A stretch of DNA of 47,466 nucleotides, from NCBI GenBank assembly GCA_029244985.1, contig JAQWQD010000002.1, positions 1 to 47,466 of the forward strand, given 5' to 3'. Numbering within the stretch: the first letter of the stretch is position 1; each line of letters begins with the position of its first letter. Source of the DNA: Gammaproteobacteria bacterium (lineage in GTDB: Bacteria; Pseudomonadota; Gammaproteobacteria; Pseudomonadales; Pseudohongiellaceae). The notes under the pieces are model-generated. The model did not search any database and was not told where the DNA came from. It worked only from the letters and a program-made list of their open reading frames with translations. Made by a program: the position numbers and the translations under genes. Below are positions 26,094 through 34,607 of the stretch, piece after piece.

Positions 26094-26570
26094 ATGAAAA
26101 GTAAATTTTACAGTTATGTAGTTTCACTTCTATTTTTTCTATCAGCAGCGACGGCAATGGCCCAGAATGAAGAGAGCTTGATGACTTATGATCTGGCCAC
26201 AAGCGCTATGGATGCGGCTGAGGCTTATGCACGAGAGCAGGAGTGGAACGTAACGATACTGATCACAGATCAGAATAATAATCCGGTGATGCTGCGACGT
26301 ATCGATGGAGCTGGCGGTCGTACTTTTAACTTCGCAACCGCTAAGGCATTGGTCGTCAATGAAACTGGTCTCACCTCTGCGGAGTATGGCCGTAGAGTGC
26401 AAGCAGGCGATATGGAAGAAGTCGAGGGTGGAGTCACATTTGCAGGTGGGGTTCCTGTTTACCGCTCCGGCCAACGAATCGGCGCTATTTCAACCAGCGG
26501 CGTGAGAGCAGCTCAAGATGAAGAGGTCTCCATTGCTGGAGCGGAAGTGATTGGCAGCATTTCGATCTAG
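26094..26570 (+). CDS. Exported GlcG/HbpS-like protein (DUF336)
   Basis: This 158-residue protein has a signal peptide (core about 8-22, ending AMAQ) and one GlcG/HbpS domain. The pattern includes NNPVMLRRIDGA, TFNFATAKALV, the GGVTFAGGVPVYRSGQRIGAISTSG core and a closing AQDEEVSIAGAE. Family members bind heme or small ligands and often accompany oxidation enzymes. A GAGG ribosome site precedes the ATG. It stands alone, and the 281-nt downstream gap has two short palindromes (CCCATAA/TTATGGG near 26638 and GCTAGC repeated near 26748 and 26765) but no gene. Confidence 0.82.
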   Translation: MKSKFYSYVVSLLFFLSAATAMAQNEESLMTYDLATSAMDAAEAYAREQEWNVTILITDQNNNPVMLRRIDGAGGRTFNFATAKALVVNETGLTSAEYGRRVQAGDMEEVEGGVTFAGGVPVYRSGQRIGAISTSGVRAAQDEEVSIAGAEVIGSISI

Positions 26571-26851
26571 ACAGGCATTCCAAGCAACGCTAACAGAGGG
26601 GTTTGAGCAGGAATACCGAAAGGAACTTTTGCTCCGACCCATAATTTATGGGGGTTTATTTCTCCCATACTATAAAAACCTTTTTGCCCTTACGAATATG
26701 TAACCATAAGATACGATACAAAAGGGGCTGGAGTTGATGTAAAAATGCTAGCTGGACTTGATAAGCTAGCAGATAAGTGAGCTGCTAAATTGCTGTATAT
26801 GATGCAGTTTTATTTGAAGCAGGAAAAAGAATAAATTTAAAAGAGGTTGTT

Positions 26852-27190
26852 ATGGGAAATTTGTCACCTATTGCCGAAGCCATTCGTCATTATAAGCTGA
26901 ATGCAACCGGAGGATATGAAGAGTGGTCAAAGGTGCCTTGCACAGAAGACTACAGGATGCATGTTCCTTCAATGGGATTTGATGTTACAGGCCCTGTCGA
27001 GATTCAAGAGGTGATTTTTGGGTGGCTTGCTGAAATTGAAGCGAAACAGGAGTTGGTAGATATCGTCGAATTTGGACCCACCGTAACTTGCTATCTACAC
27101 ATATCCGACAAAGATGGAGCTGTTTTGGATATCGTTGAGGTGTTCAAAATTGATGATGCCGGAAGAGTAGAAGAGATTTGGGCTCTATGA
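26852..27190 (+). CDS. NTF2-like / SnoaL-type small protein
   Basis: This 112-residue cytoplasmic protein follows the SnoaL-like (nuclear transport factor 2 fold) pattern. It has an N-terminal helix AEAIRHYKLNATGGYEEW, then YRMHVPSMGFDVTGPVEIQE, and a final KIDDAGRVEEIWAL strand. Members are isomerases, cyclases or binding proteins such as ketosteroid isomerase. AGAGG precedes the ATG. It sits 51 bp before the membrane hydroxylase gene and is probably co-transcribed with it, so a shared lipid- or steroid-like substrate is possible (inference). Confidence 0.7.
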   Translation: MGNLSPIAEAIRHYKLNATGGYEEWSKVPCTEDYRMHVPSMGFDVTGPVEIQEVIFGWLAEIEAKQELVDIVEFGPTVTCYLHISDKDGAVLDIVEVFKIDDAGRVEEIWAL

Positions 27191-27241
27191 GTTACTGCAA
27201 CTCCTGTAAGATTGTCCTAAGATAACTACAGTACAGAATTT

Positions 27242-28483
27242 ATGATCAATACTGACCAATCTATAATCATTACGCTAGCTGTACCTGTATTTCTCTTGCT
27301 AATAGCTTTTGAATATTTCTATGGAAAGATAAGAGGAAAGAATAACTATAACCTCAGCGATACTTTCACCAGTCTTGGACTTGGTCTCATTAGTAGATTT
27401 CCAACGATGCTAAACCTTGGCTTTCAGGGAATGGTTTTTATATACGTTGGTTCTTATTTCAATCTAAATTTATTACCGGCGGATAGCGCTATCACCTGGA
27501 TAATAGCTTTTATTCTGTATGATATTTCCTACTACTGGATGCATCGAATGCATCATGAGATCAAAATATTATGGGCCAGTCATAGTGTTCATCACCATGG
27601 TGAAGAATTTAATCTCTCGACCGCATTAAGACAAACAAGCACAGGTTGGCTTTGGAAATGGGTATTTTATTTGCCAATGATTATCATAGGAGTTCCAGCC
27701 CAGGTTTTTGTATCGGTAGCGGGCATAAACCTTGTGTATCAATTTTGGGTACATACCAAGCATATTGGGCATCTGGGAATTCTGGAAAAGGTATTCGTTA
27801 CACCGATGAATCATGGTATTCATCATGCAAAAAATCCCGAATATATTGATGCAAATTATGGCGGCGTCTTTATATTATGGGATCGATTATTCGGTACTTA
27901 TATATCCGAAAAGGCAGAAGTGAAACCTGTGTATGGCACCGTAAAGCCTTTGAACAGTTGGAATCCAGTTTGGGCAAATTTTCAGGTCTTCTATCAGATG
28001 TTGCAAGATAGCATTCATACGCGCAGGTTAAGTGATAAGTTCAGAGTATGGTATGCACCAACTAATTGGCGCCCTGCAGATGTTCTTGAGAATAAACCAG
28101 ACATTAATATTGGAGACCTCAATAAAAAATATAATCCCCCGATGAACAATCACCAAAAGATATTTACTATCATCCAATTATTTTCAATTATTATTTTTGC
28201 AGCCATTATGGCAACGACTGTAAACATTCAGGCTTATCATGAAACGGTCATCTTTGGCGTTATATTAGTGCTAATTGTGGCGCTTACTGCTTCAATGCTT
28301 CAAAATCAAAATAATAGTTTCAATTTTCAAATACTAGCCTCAATTAGTATTATTTTGATTACTAATTATGGGGGCATTGTGAGCCGAGAGTTGTTAGCGG
28401 CAAATTTTTTGACGGTGCATGCGATAATCAATATTCTTTTCATAGCTATAACGTATACTAAATATAAAGTCCGCCTCACGTAA
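27242..28483 (+). CDS. Fatty-acid-hydroxylase/sterol-desaturase family membrane enzyme
   Basis: This 413-residue protein has membrane helices near 8-25, 55-75 and 84-100 and four more in the C-terminal 110 residues. The di-iron histidine boxes of the FA_hydroxylase superfamily are intact: HRMHH (101-105), HSVHHHGEEFN (from 114) and NHGIHHAKNPEYIDANYGG. The layout with extra C-terminal helices resembles alkylglycerol-monooxygenase-like members. The predicted reaction is oxygen-dependent hydroxylation or desaturation of a membrane lipid. The DNA is visibly AT-richer than the first 26 kb, which marks the start of the accessory-like region. Confidence 0.88.
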   Translation: MINTDQSIIITLAVPVFLLLIAFEYFYGKIRGKNNYNLSDTFTSLGLGLISRFPTMLNLGFQGMVFIYVGSYFNLNLLPADSAITWIIAFILYDISYYWMHRMHHEIKILWASHSVHHHGEEFNLSTALRQTSTGWLWKWVFYLPMIIIGVPAQVFVSVAGINLVYQFWVHTKHIGHLGILEKVFVTPMNHGIHHAKNPEYIDANYGGVFILWDRLFGTYISEKAEVKPVYGTVKPLNSWNPVWANFQVFYQMLQDSIHTRRLSDKFRVWYAPTNWRPADVLENKPDINIGDLNKKYNPPMNNHQKIFTIIQLFSIIIFAAIMATTVNIQAYHETVIFGVILVLIVALTASMLQNQNNSFNFQILASISIILITNYGGIVSRELLAANFLTVHAIINILFIAITYTKYKVRLT

Positions 28484-28565
28484 AAAGTCATTACAGCTCT
28501 GATAAATGCCTGGAAAAAATAAATAGCATGCGAGTGATTCGCAGAGCACTTTAGGAATAAAAACT

Positions 28566-29678
28566 TTGGTATTAATTAATGTTTGGAAAAAGAATTCTTT
28601 TTATTCTTCTTTTCATTCCTTTTTGGTGGGTGGGTTAATAATCTTAATACTATCTATAGTATTTCTAATGCCAATGAATACTCTAGCAGTTAAAGATAGC
28701 TCTTTTGAAGACTATAAACTAATAGAACTAGATAGTTCTAAAGCGTTTAGAAAATATAATGGTTTGGATAATAATCGTTGGCCAAATAACAACGTTGATT
28801 GGTATTACAATCCCAAAAACCAGAATTGGTCAACTGATGAAGTTGTTGCCGCAATTAAAAGAGCTACGGCTAATTGGTCAACTATATCAGGGATTAGGTT
28901 TACCTATCGGGGCTTGACAGAACAGTCGCTCAGTAATTCATCTGATAATAAATTTGTTATTGGCTGGTTGCAGCCTGACCAATTTTTAGCTCAGTTTGGG
29001 AGGAACTATGCGGGTTATGCTTATATGTGGTGGCAAGGTGGATATGTGTCTGATGCTGAGATTTCATTAAATCTAGCTGCTAGATATAGTTCAATTAGGC
29101 AATTTGAAGGATTGATGACCCACGAGTTAGGCCATATTTTAGGTTTAGACCACTCTAATCAATCGTCATCGATTATGTATTCCCCTTATAACTCTTATGT
29201 CTACCAAACCAAACCAAAACTGGATGATTTGCTCGCAGTTACTTCTCTTTATCCAAAAAGTATTAATAGCAGTGGTCAACCTATCGTCGATTGTCGGCCA
29301 TATATTACTGATACTAATTTCGACATATATATTCCTCATCTAAGTTACGAGGAGGAAGGAATAGAAACTAATTTCTGGCTGAACCTTCGATATGATGGCC
29401 TAAATGCTAGCGGACTTTATAGTTGGGAGTTTGAGAGCTATGGCTTAGTAGATGAATTAGTGAATAATGATCAATCTTATGATTTTGATTGTGAAAATAA
29501 TTTGCGGAATACGTCATTAAACCTGACTCTCTCTCAATTACATCTAAGAACAACAGGATTACTTGGCCTGTCAACTTATGACACAGAATTTGAATATGAC
29601 TCCAGTTATTCTCCGCCAAGGTGGAACCTGGCAATTGCAGACTTAGTATCAATAACCGATAGTCTTTATCCGCAGTAA
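28566..29678 (+). CDS. Matrixin-like zinc metalloprotease (M10-type), TTG start
   Basis: This 370-residue protein has an N-terminal hydrophobic segment (about 20-40, LVGGLIILILSIVFLMP) acting as signal or anchor. The catalytic domain spans about 60-235. It has the zinc motif HELGHILGLDH (His186, Glu187, His190, His196) and a downstream Met-turn SIMYSPY. The last 130 residues have no recognised domain. The start is TTG, with AGGA at 28553-28556; the first ATG in frame would cut off part of the hydrophobic segment. It probably degrades extracellular protein. It stands alone, convergent to the next gene. Confidence 0.82.
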   Translation: MVLINVWKKNSFYSSFHSFLVGGLIILILSIVFLMPMNTLAVKDSSFEDYKLIELDSSKAFRKYNGLDNNRWPNNNVDWYYNPKNQNWSTDEVVAAIKRATANWSTISGIRFTYRGLTEQSLSNSSDNKFVIGWLQPDQFLAQFGRNYAGYAYMWWQGGYVSDAEISLNLAARYSSIRQFEGLMTHELGHILGLDHSNQSSSIMYSPYNSYVYQTKPKLDDLLAVTSLYPKSINSSGQPIVDCRPYITDTNFDIYIPHLSYEEEGIETNFWLNLRYDGLNASGLYSWEFESYGLVDELVNNDQSYDFDCENNLRNTSLNLTLSQLHLRTTGLLGLSTYDTEFEYDSSYSPPRWNLAIADLVSITDSLYPQ

Positions 29679-29798
29679 CCGTTATGGCAAGTTTTTAAGA
29701 GGAAACAGAGTAATACTGACCACAAAGACTTGTTAGTTTCTTCATTTAAGTCTCGTCAGCGCCTCAGTTAACTTTCTAAATCCAGGCAACGGAATACC

Positions 29799-30185
29799 TT
29801 AAGCTGCTAGGCTTGAATTAATTATGTCGCGATGAAGTTTCCATTTTCCTGCCACTAGCTTCCATATAACGATAAATTTCCCACGGTCCAGGATTTGGTT
29901 TCCCTGATCTAGTAGGGTAAACCTACCCACTTCAGAAGCCGTGTCACCATGATTTTCCACTTCTAAAGTCTCTAACTTAATTGCTTTAATTCCGGCATCC
30001 ATTAAGCCCTGAAAGGCGCCTTGAATAGCATTTTTGCCGATCACTTCATCGCTATTTGGAGGAAGAAACTGTCCGTCCTCAGTATAAAGCTCCGCCACAC
30101 CAGTTGAATCTCCTTGGCCAAATCTCTCCATAAAAACTTCATTCGCTGCACAAATAGTGCTGTATAAATCATCGGACTTGCTCAT
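29799..30185 (-). CDS. SnoaL/DUF4440-like NTF2-fold protein
   Basis: This 128-residue cytoplasmic protein has an N-terminal helix followed by FGQGDSTGVAELYTEDGQFLPP, a GKNAIQGAFQGLMDAGI helix and the closing WKLVAGKWKLHRDIINSS. This is the standard pattern of DUF4440/SnoaL-like NTF2-fold proteins. AAGGAA lies before the ATG. It is only distantly similar to the NTF2-like protein at 26.9 kb. The reaction is unknown, and isomerisation, hydrolysis or ligand binding are all found in this fold. Confidence 0.8.
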   Translation of the reverse strand: MSKSDDLYSTICAANEVFMERFGQGDSTGVAELYTEDGQFLPPNSDEVIGKNAIQGAFQGLMDAGIKAIKLETLEVENHGDTASEVGRFTLLDQGNQILDRGKFIVIWKLVAGKWKLHRDIINSSLAA

Positions 30186-30574
30186 AACTAATTCCTTTAT
30201 ATTAATTTAGCTTTGCTTTATTACTTCAATTATAGAATCAAAAGAAACTTTAATCTAGAACGGGCGTTCACTTAGCAGTCCACTTCCTTGCTCAGGAACC
30301 TTTTTTGAAACATGAGAGAAATGTGTTCTGCAAACTATTTTAATGAAAATTTGAAAGAAACTTACAAAACCTTCATCAGATGATTTGCGTAAAATATAAG
30401 CCAGAAGTTAAGCTGGGTACTAGTTAGTCCTTTTTTAAAGGAATGACGCAAAAATAGGCAAAAAATATATTTGCTTAGAAACAATGGAACTTTGTAAATC
30501 GTACTTAATTTCGAATCAAACCCAAGTCGGCTCTTTATTTACGAGCCTTACTGATAAAAGAGGAAGATTAATTT
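30186..30574. other. 389-nt divergent intergenic region, AT-rich
   Basis: This region lies between two divergent genes. It must hold the promoters for both, but no single -35/-10 pair stands out in the AT-rich sequence. No reading frame here has a ribosome site and a plausible product. The AGAGGAAG before 30575 is the ribosome site of the next gene. Confidence 0.5.
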
Positions 30575-31126
30575 ATGAACACTTGGATATTAAAGTTTTT
30601 TTGTATCTTGCTTATTTCGACTACAGCATGGTCAGCGGACAATGATCAATCCCCAAATATTCAATCGAGTCTAGAGGAATTCAGGGAGTTTAGTGAGGCA
30701 ATGCAAGGTCGATGGATGTCCGAAATAATTTGGATAACAGACTGGCCAGGTTTTGGCAGGAAAGGTGATACTGTAACCGGTTATGCAGAATGGCAGGTCG
30801 GTTTAGATGGAAAGGTGGTTAATGGCCGTGAATATATAGGCCCGGGCTCAGGTAGAAGCTTAATATATTACAATGAATACACTAAACAAATTACTGAACA
30901 TATGGTTACATCGGGCGGTAATATTTGGGTTCATTATATATACAAGGATAATGGGGAATGGAATTACAAAATTACAGGCAGTACTGGCGATGGCAAAGAG
31001 ATCACTGGTTCTGCGATTAGATATGTCTCGGATGGAGGGAAAACACATAGGTGGATGGGCGAGATGTTTATAGATGGAGAAGCTCTTGATCCTCTGCGTG
31101 ATACATATCGTAGGATAGGTGATTAG
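30575..31126 (+). CDS. Exported DUF1579/lipocalin-like protein
   Basis: This 183-residue protein has a signal peptide (1-20, ending AWSA). The remaining 160 residues alternate short strands and turns. They open with MQGRWMSEI and close with GGKTHRWMGEMFIDG followed by DTYRRI, a pattern of small beta-barrels such as DUF1579 or lipocalin-like proteins that bind a hydrophobic ligand. I do not recognise a specific family with certainty. A good AGAGGAAG ribosome site is present. It converges on the next gene across a strong hairpin. Confidence 0.6.
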   Translation: MNTWILKFFCILLISTTAWSADNDQSPNIQSSLEEFREFSEAMQGRWMSEIIWITDWPGFGRKGDTVTGYAEWQVGLDGKVVNGREYIGPGSGRSLIYYNEYTKQITEHMVTSGGNIWVHYIYKDNGEWNYKITGSTGDGKEITGSAIRYVSDGGKTHRWMGEMFIDGEALDPLRDTYRRIGD

Positions 31127-31171
31127 AAGATAATTTAAGAATCTTCTAATTGATACTTTGTTATATATACA

Positions 31172-31201
31172 GATAAGGGGGATTCTTTGAGCCCCCTTAT
31201 C
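31172..31201. terminator. Perfect 10-bp hairpin between convergent genes
   Basis: GATAAGGGGG (31172-31181) pairs perfectly with CCCCCTTATC (31192-31201) around a 10-nt loop. It sits between two converging genes and could end both transcripts. A long T-run is lacking on either side, so its strength is uncertain. Confidence 0.65.
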
Positions 31202-31230
31202 AATTTGTAGCTTTATCCTTGATTCTTTTT

Positions 31231-32001
31231 TTACCTACTTGCACTATATATTATATAGCTTCTACTTAAGCCGGCATCAGTGCAAAATTCCGCTGGCACA
31301 TTAGCGGGTGTTCCGATCCCTAGATTTGTTTGGAAACTGGAATCAAGGTCGCGTGCTAAGCCTATTTCAGATTCTCCAATTGTCCTTATGATAATTGTAG
31401 TCCTCATTTCACTGTCACTTGAAGGGCCCAGTAAAAGATGTGATACATGCATAACCGATGTGCGTCCATTGGCTTCACTTTCGAGTTGCGTGTTATTAAG
31501 TGATGTGTACACATCAGAAATATTATAGCCTTTTTGAATTGTGCATCTACGGGTGGTAACTAAAGAGACATCAGTTCCATTATAAGCGTTACGATTACTA
31601 CCTAAGTTTCTATTAGTCCAAAAGCGTCGATTATTATTGTCACAGTTATATGTATCAGAAGACGCTATTACCACATCAGATGCCCAATGCTCCATATTAT
31701 CCCACACAACTATTCTAGTGAATTGGTTCTCTGCAACATTAGACCCAGCAATTGGTTGTCTGAAAAAAACTCTATTTGGTCCTGAAGTACTTCCTTGTCT
31801 TCCCTCTTCAACAACATCCTGGAATGAGTTCCCTTCTCTAATCGAACACTGTGTTGAGACATATAATGAGTCAGGTAACGGGAGTTCTTGTGCGATTAAC
31901 GAGTTGGTTGAAAAAAATAAAATCACCGTGATGGAACTTATTAGTTTCAAGGCTGATGTACCCCAGTGTGGTTTAAGTAAAATCGGTAAAGTTTTCCTCA
32001 T
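31231..32001 (-). CDS. Exported two-repeat protein, function unknown
   Basis: This 256-residue protein has an N-terminal signal (core about 20-36, ending LIAQ). Two halves look related: one starts STQCSIREGNSFQDVV and the other RRCTIQKGYNISDVY. Each is followed by a segment of about 25 residues and a strand ending in TRIVVWD or TIIIRT. The repeat suggests a duplicated ferredoxin-like (dimeric alpha-beta barrel) module, as also proposed for the protein at 32760. An AGGAG site precedes the ATG. No function can be assigned. Confidence 0.6.
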   Translation of the reverse strand: MRKTLPILLKPHWGTSALKLISSITVILFFSTNSLIAQELPLPDSLYVSTQCSIREGNSFQDVVEEGRQGSTSGPNRVFFRQPIAGSNVAENQFTRIVVWDNMEHWASDVVIASSDTYNCDNNNRRFWTNRNLGSNRNAYNGTDVSLVTTRRCTIQKGYNISDVYTSLNNTQLESEANGRTSVMHVSHLLLGPSSDSEMRTTIIIRTIGESEIGLARDLDSSFQTNLGIGTPANVPAEFCTDAGLSRSYIIYSASR

Positions 32002-32355
32002 TGCTATACTCCTATTAATTTATTTAGTGGTGCATTGGCATGAGAGCATAACAAGAGCTCAAGTAGCTATGCTACTCCATAGGCGAAGATGTAAATAGAT
32101 TAGGTGTTATACCTGTCTGCGTTACCTCAAGTTTTCTTTTTAATATAAAAAAATAATTAAGCTAAAAACTCATCTCGCAAATAATTTAGTATCTTTTAAA
32201 TAATAATTCCCCAAAATTAGACTATATTATTCGTCTTATGATTTGAAATTATCAATCTCTTTTAGAAAAATGGCAGCAGACTGTTTAGGGCAGTCATCCT
32301 AAAAAAGCTTAACATCCCGTTTAGCCTTAACTTTTCATAAAAAGGAGATTAGATA
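32002..32355. other. 354-nt gap between divergent genes
   Basis: This AT-rich spacer contains a short hairpin (GACTG/CAGTC, 32279-32295). An AAAAGGAG site precedes the next gene. No gene was found on either strand. Confidence 0.45.
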
Positions 32356-32745
32356 ATGTCACTCGCAGATCAATTAAAACTTGAAGATGAAACTGTTACG
32401 TTTGAGCTCAAGATCACCTCAATAACACAAACTCCAGAAGGAACGACAGTTAATTCTGTAGGCACAGCCGGGCGATATGGAAAGGTATGGCTTACCTACA
32501 ATTTTTCACCAAATTCTAATCCAGAGAATGCTCATATGGGCTCATTTGTAGGTATCGGCAGGGCTGTGACCGATGATGGCACCCAGAACGAGGGACAAAG
32601 ACGAGGCGTTTATGTCATGGATGGTCTGAAGGCAACCGTGTATTCACTGGATGATGTGACAGATGGGTTACCGAACTTCTGTATAGAGCATTGGGACCTG
32701 GTTTCAGAAACAGTTACATTAAATTTTTCAAGAATTGAGAAATAA
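32356..32745 (+). CDS. Small cytoplasmic beta-rich protein, function unknown
   Basis: This 129-residue protein has no signal peptide. Successive strand-like segments (TVTFELKITSI, GTTVNSVGTAGRYGKVWLTYNF, GSFVGIGRAV, RRGVYVMDG, TVTLNFSRIEK) suggest a small beta-barrel, perhaps allene-oxide-cyclase- or lipocalin-like. I recognise no catalytic motif. AGGAG lies 8 nt before the ATG. The next gene follows within 14 bp, so the two form an operon. Confidence 0.6.
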   Translation: MSLADQLKLEDETVTFELKITSITQTPEGTTVNSVGTAGRYGKVWLTYNFSPNSNPENAHMGSFVGIGRAVTDDGTQNEGQRRGVYVMDGLKATVYSLDDVTDGLPNFCIEHWDLVSETVTLNFSRIEK

Positions 32746-32759
32746 ATAGGATGCTAAAA

Positions 32760-33452
32760 ATGAAACGATTAATATTTAAACTGACTTTCATTGTATTAAC
32801 ATCTGTATCAGCAATTAATTTTGCTTATGCTCAAAGTGGTTTGGGTTATTATATAGAGGTTGAAAACCCAGCTGCATTTGTTCAAGCTTTAGCTGCTTTA
32901 AATGAATCTTCTGCAGCAGCTTCGACTAATACCCGAACTGGTTTGAGTGTTGCGGTTGCCAATGGTGGTGGTGCTGCAACCCATTTTGTGAGTGTTCAAG
33001 GAAGCTCGCTTGATGATATTGACAGACTCAGACAGACTCAGGCAACGTCTCAAGAATTTGCAACCTTTACCTCCGCTATACGAAACAATGCAGCTCCAGC
33101 AGCCGAATTAGTCTTCAATTCTCTTGGTGTAGATAATGGTAAGGCGTCCGTTGTGACCTCTCCTAACGCTTACCATTGGCATATACATCTATTAGTGACT
33201 GATATGCCTGCATATCTAGAAGCGCTAGAAGTACTGATGGAAGCAAATAGTGGCGGCAATGTTTATATGCATGCATATCAAACCTTTGGCACTGGATTAG
33301 GTGGAGGAAATCTAGTTGTAGTTAATTCTGCAAATTCGCTGGAAGAGTTATTAAATAACAATCAGGGCTACGATGAGTTTATCGAGAACACTATTAATAT
33401 CCGAACCCCAATTGCTAATGGTATATATCAAACTATAACGAACTGGGATTAA
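32760..33452 (+). CDS. Exported protein with two related halves, function unknown
   Basis: The ATG at 32760 is chosen over 32751 because AGGA sits 8 nt before it. The product is 230 residues with signal MKRLIFKLTFIVLTSVSAIN and cleavage near AYAQ. Two halves follow, about 25-120 and 125-228. Each begins with a strand and a helix (YYIEVENPAAFVQALAAL; HIHLLVTDMPAYLEALEVL) and contains HFVSVQGSSLDDI or NLVVVNSANSLEEL. The layout suggests a duplicated dimeric alpha-beta barrel. It forms an operon with the upstream beta-barrel gene and is closed by a terminator. Confidence 0.6.
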   Translation: MKRLIFKLTFIVLTSVSAINFAYAQSGLGYYIEVENPAAFVQALAALNESSAAASTNTRTGLSVAVANGGGAATHFVSVQGSSLDDIDRLRQTQATSQEFATFTSAIRNNAAPAAELVFNSLGVDNGKASVVTSPNAYHWHIHLLVTDMPAYLEALEVLMEANSGGNVYMHAYQTFGTGLGGGNLVVVNSANSLEELLNNNQGYDEFIENTINIRTPIANGIYQTITNWD

Positions 33453-33533
33453 TTTCATATAAAGAAAATTTTATATAACCAGGGTATGACAAAAAGATTC
33501 GAAAGAATTAAGTTGAGTAAGATACAAATATTT

Positions 33534-33565
33534 GTGGGGGCGGATTGTTTCGCCCCACCTTTTTG
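33534..33565 (+). terminator. Rho-independent terminator
   Basis: GTGGGGGCG (33534-33542) pairs with CGCCCCAC (33551-33558, one bulged G) and is followed by CTTTTTG. It lies about 80 bp after the preceding stop codon and closes the two-gene unit. Confidence 0.75.
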
Positions 33566-34020
33566 TTACAGTTTTGGATCTTTAATTTCCCAAAATTTTA
33601 GAGGCGCGAGTATACGGTGGATTTTATGCACTCCTGGCTGCCCCTCAGAGCGTTCGAAAAGTCCTTTCAAGACAGACCAAAGCCTGCTTCGGAGACTCCA
33701 CCCCTAAAATCAAAGACTAAGAAAATCTTCAAAGTTTTAAAAGTTTCCTAAGATTTAAGAGTCACAGTAGGGCTCACAGTAGTCTAAAATAGTCCTTTGA
33801 CAGTAAACTATGTTTTGGTAAATCATTGATATATAGGCGGACTAAAGAGCTAGGCCTTGATTAAGGTGGAGGTCCCGCCCTAACTGTACAATTTTCAAAC
33901 ACTATGCTCTTTTAAATGAAGAGCTTTCTGCCAAAAAAATCTACTTATTAAAAAAGCAAATCTAGTGAAAGAATTGATGTCAGATAATTTGAACCTGAGC
34001 CTCAACAGAAATAATTGAAT
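33566..34020. other. 455-nt intergenic stretch
   Basis: No gene is supported here. A frame of 73 codons starting at 33486 overlaps the terminator and has no ribosome site. A CACAGTAG/CTCACAGTAG direct repeat near 33763 and scattered short inverted sequences are the only structure seen. Confidence 0.4.
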
Positions 34021-34428
34021 ATGTCGCAGATTCTTGTTGCTTGGTGGAATTCGATGGGCCTTTGGAGATGGCCTAATCTATTGCTTGTCGTTTGTGCATG
34101 CTACTTGGCATTAATTTACGAAGCTGTGCCGGCTGCTTGGGTAAATCATGGGAATAAGGAATTGGGGAATTTAGAAATTATTTTTTATACCAAAGGTCGG
34201 ATCGTACCCCAAGAAAAACTAAGTACGCGGATTGAAATTTCCGAAGCAGCTGACTTAGTCCTAGGCATTGAGTCGTCTGCGTTTACACCTATATCTCTTA
34301 GCTCTGTTGAACAGCGGGTGCTCGAATTGGAGCTTGCTATTCCGAATGATAAAACGAAAGAGCTAAAAGTTTATGTATCTGACAAAGGGGCGAATATCGC
34401 TGTATGGAATTTAGGAAGATTATATTAA
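34021..34428 (+). CDS. Small single-helix membrane protein, function unknown
   Basis: The frame is open from a TTG at 34015; ATG 34021 is taken as the start, giving 135 residues, though no strong ribosome site is present. One membrane helix (about 20-37, LLLVVCACYLALIYEAV) is followed by a soluble tail of about 95 residues with strand-like segments such as LGNLEIIFYTKGRIV and TKELKVYVSDKGANIAVWNL. No family is recognised. It lies just upstream of the Fur-controlled locus but before its first Fur box, so its link to that system is uncertain. Confidence 0.55.
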   Translation: MSQILVAWWNSMGLWRWPNLLLVVCACYLALIYEAVPAAWVNHGNKELGNLEIIFYTKGRIVPQEKLSTRIEISEAADLVLGIESSAFTPISLSSVEQRVLELELAIPNDKTKELKVYVSDKGANIAVWNLGRLY

Positions 34429-34523
34429 GCATTCATATGCTTTAAATCAGTGCTAAGCCTATGCCCTTACCAAATTAAATTAAGCTGGCTTATGGGGCTT
34501 GCATTTTATAGTCGGATGTATAA

Positions 34524-34548
34524 GAATGATTATCATTATCATTATCAA
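34524..34548. promoter_or_regulatory. Fur box 1
   Basis: Repeated NAT(A/T)AT-type hexamers, AATGATTATCATTATCATT and on to CAATT, closely match the Fur consensus of three GATAAT/ATTATC units. It ends 59 bp before the Tat peptide start, in promoter position. Iron repression of the downstream genes is the expected effect. Confidence 0.85.
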
Positions 34549-34607
34549 TTTATAGTGAGAGTAAATTTTACTCTCGCAATTGTTGTATTAGAGAAGTAGG
34601 ACTGGAC

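Noticed and set aside
33486..33707. 73-codon open frame in the gap after the 32760 gene
   Set aside because: It runs through the Rho-independent terminator at 33534-33565, has no ribosome site and resembles no protein pattern.
33600..33720. tRNA- or tmRNA-like structure (GGTGGA ... TCCACC ends)
   Set aside because: The end pairing is present, but no D-, anticodon or T-arm can be formed and no CCA or tag frame is seen.
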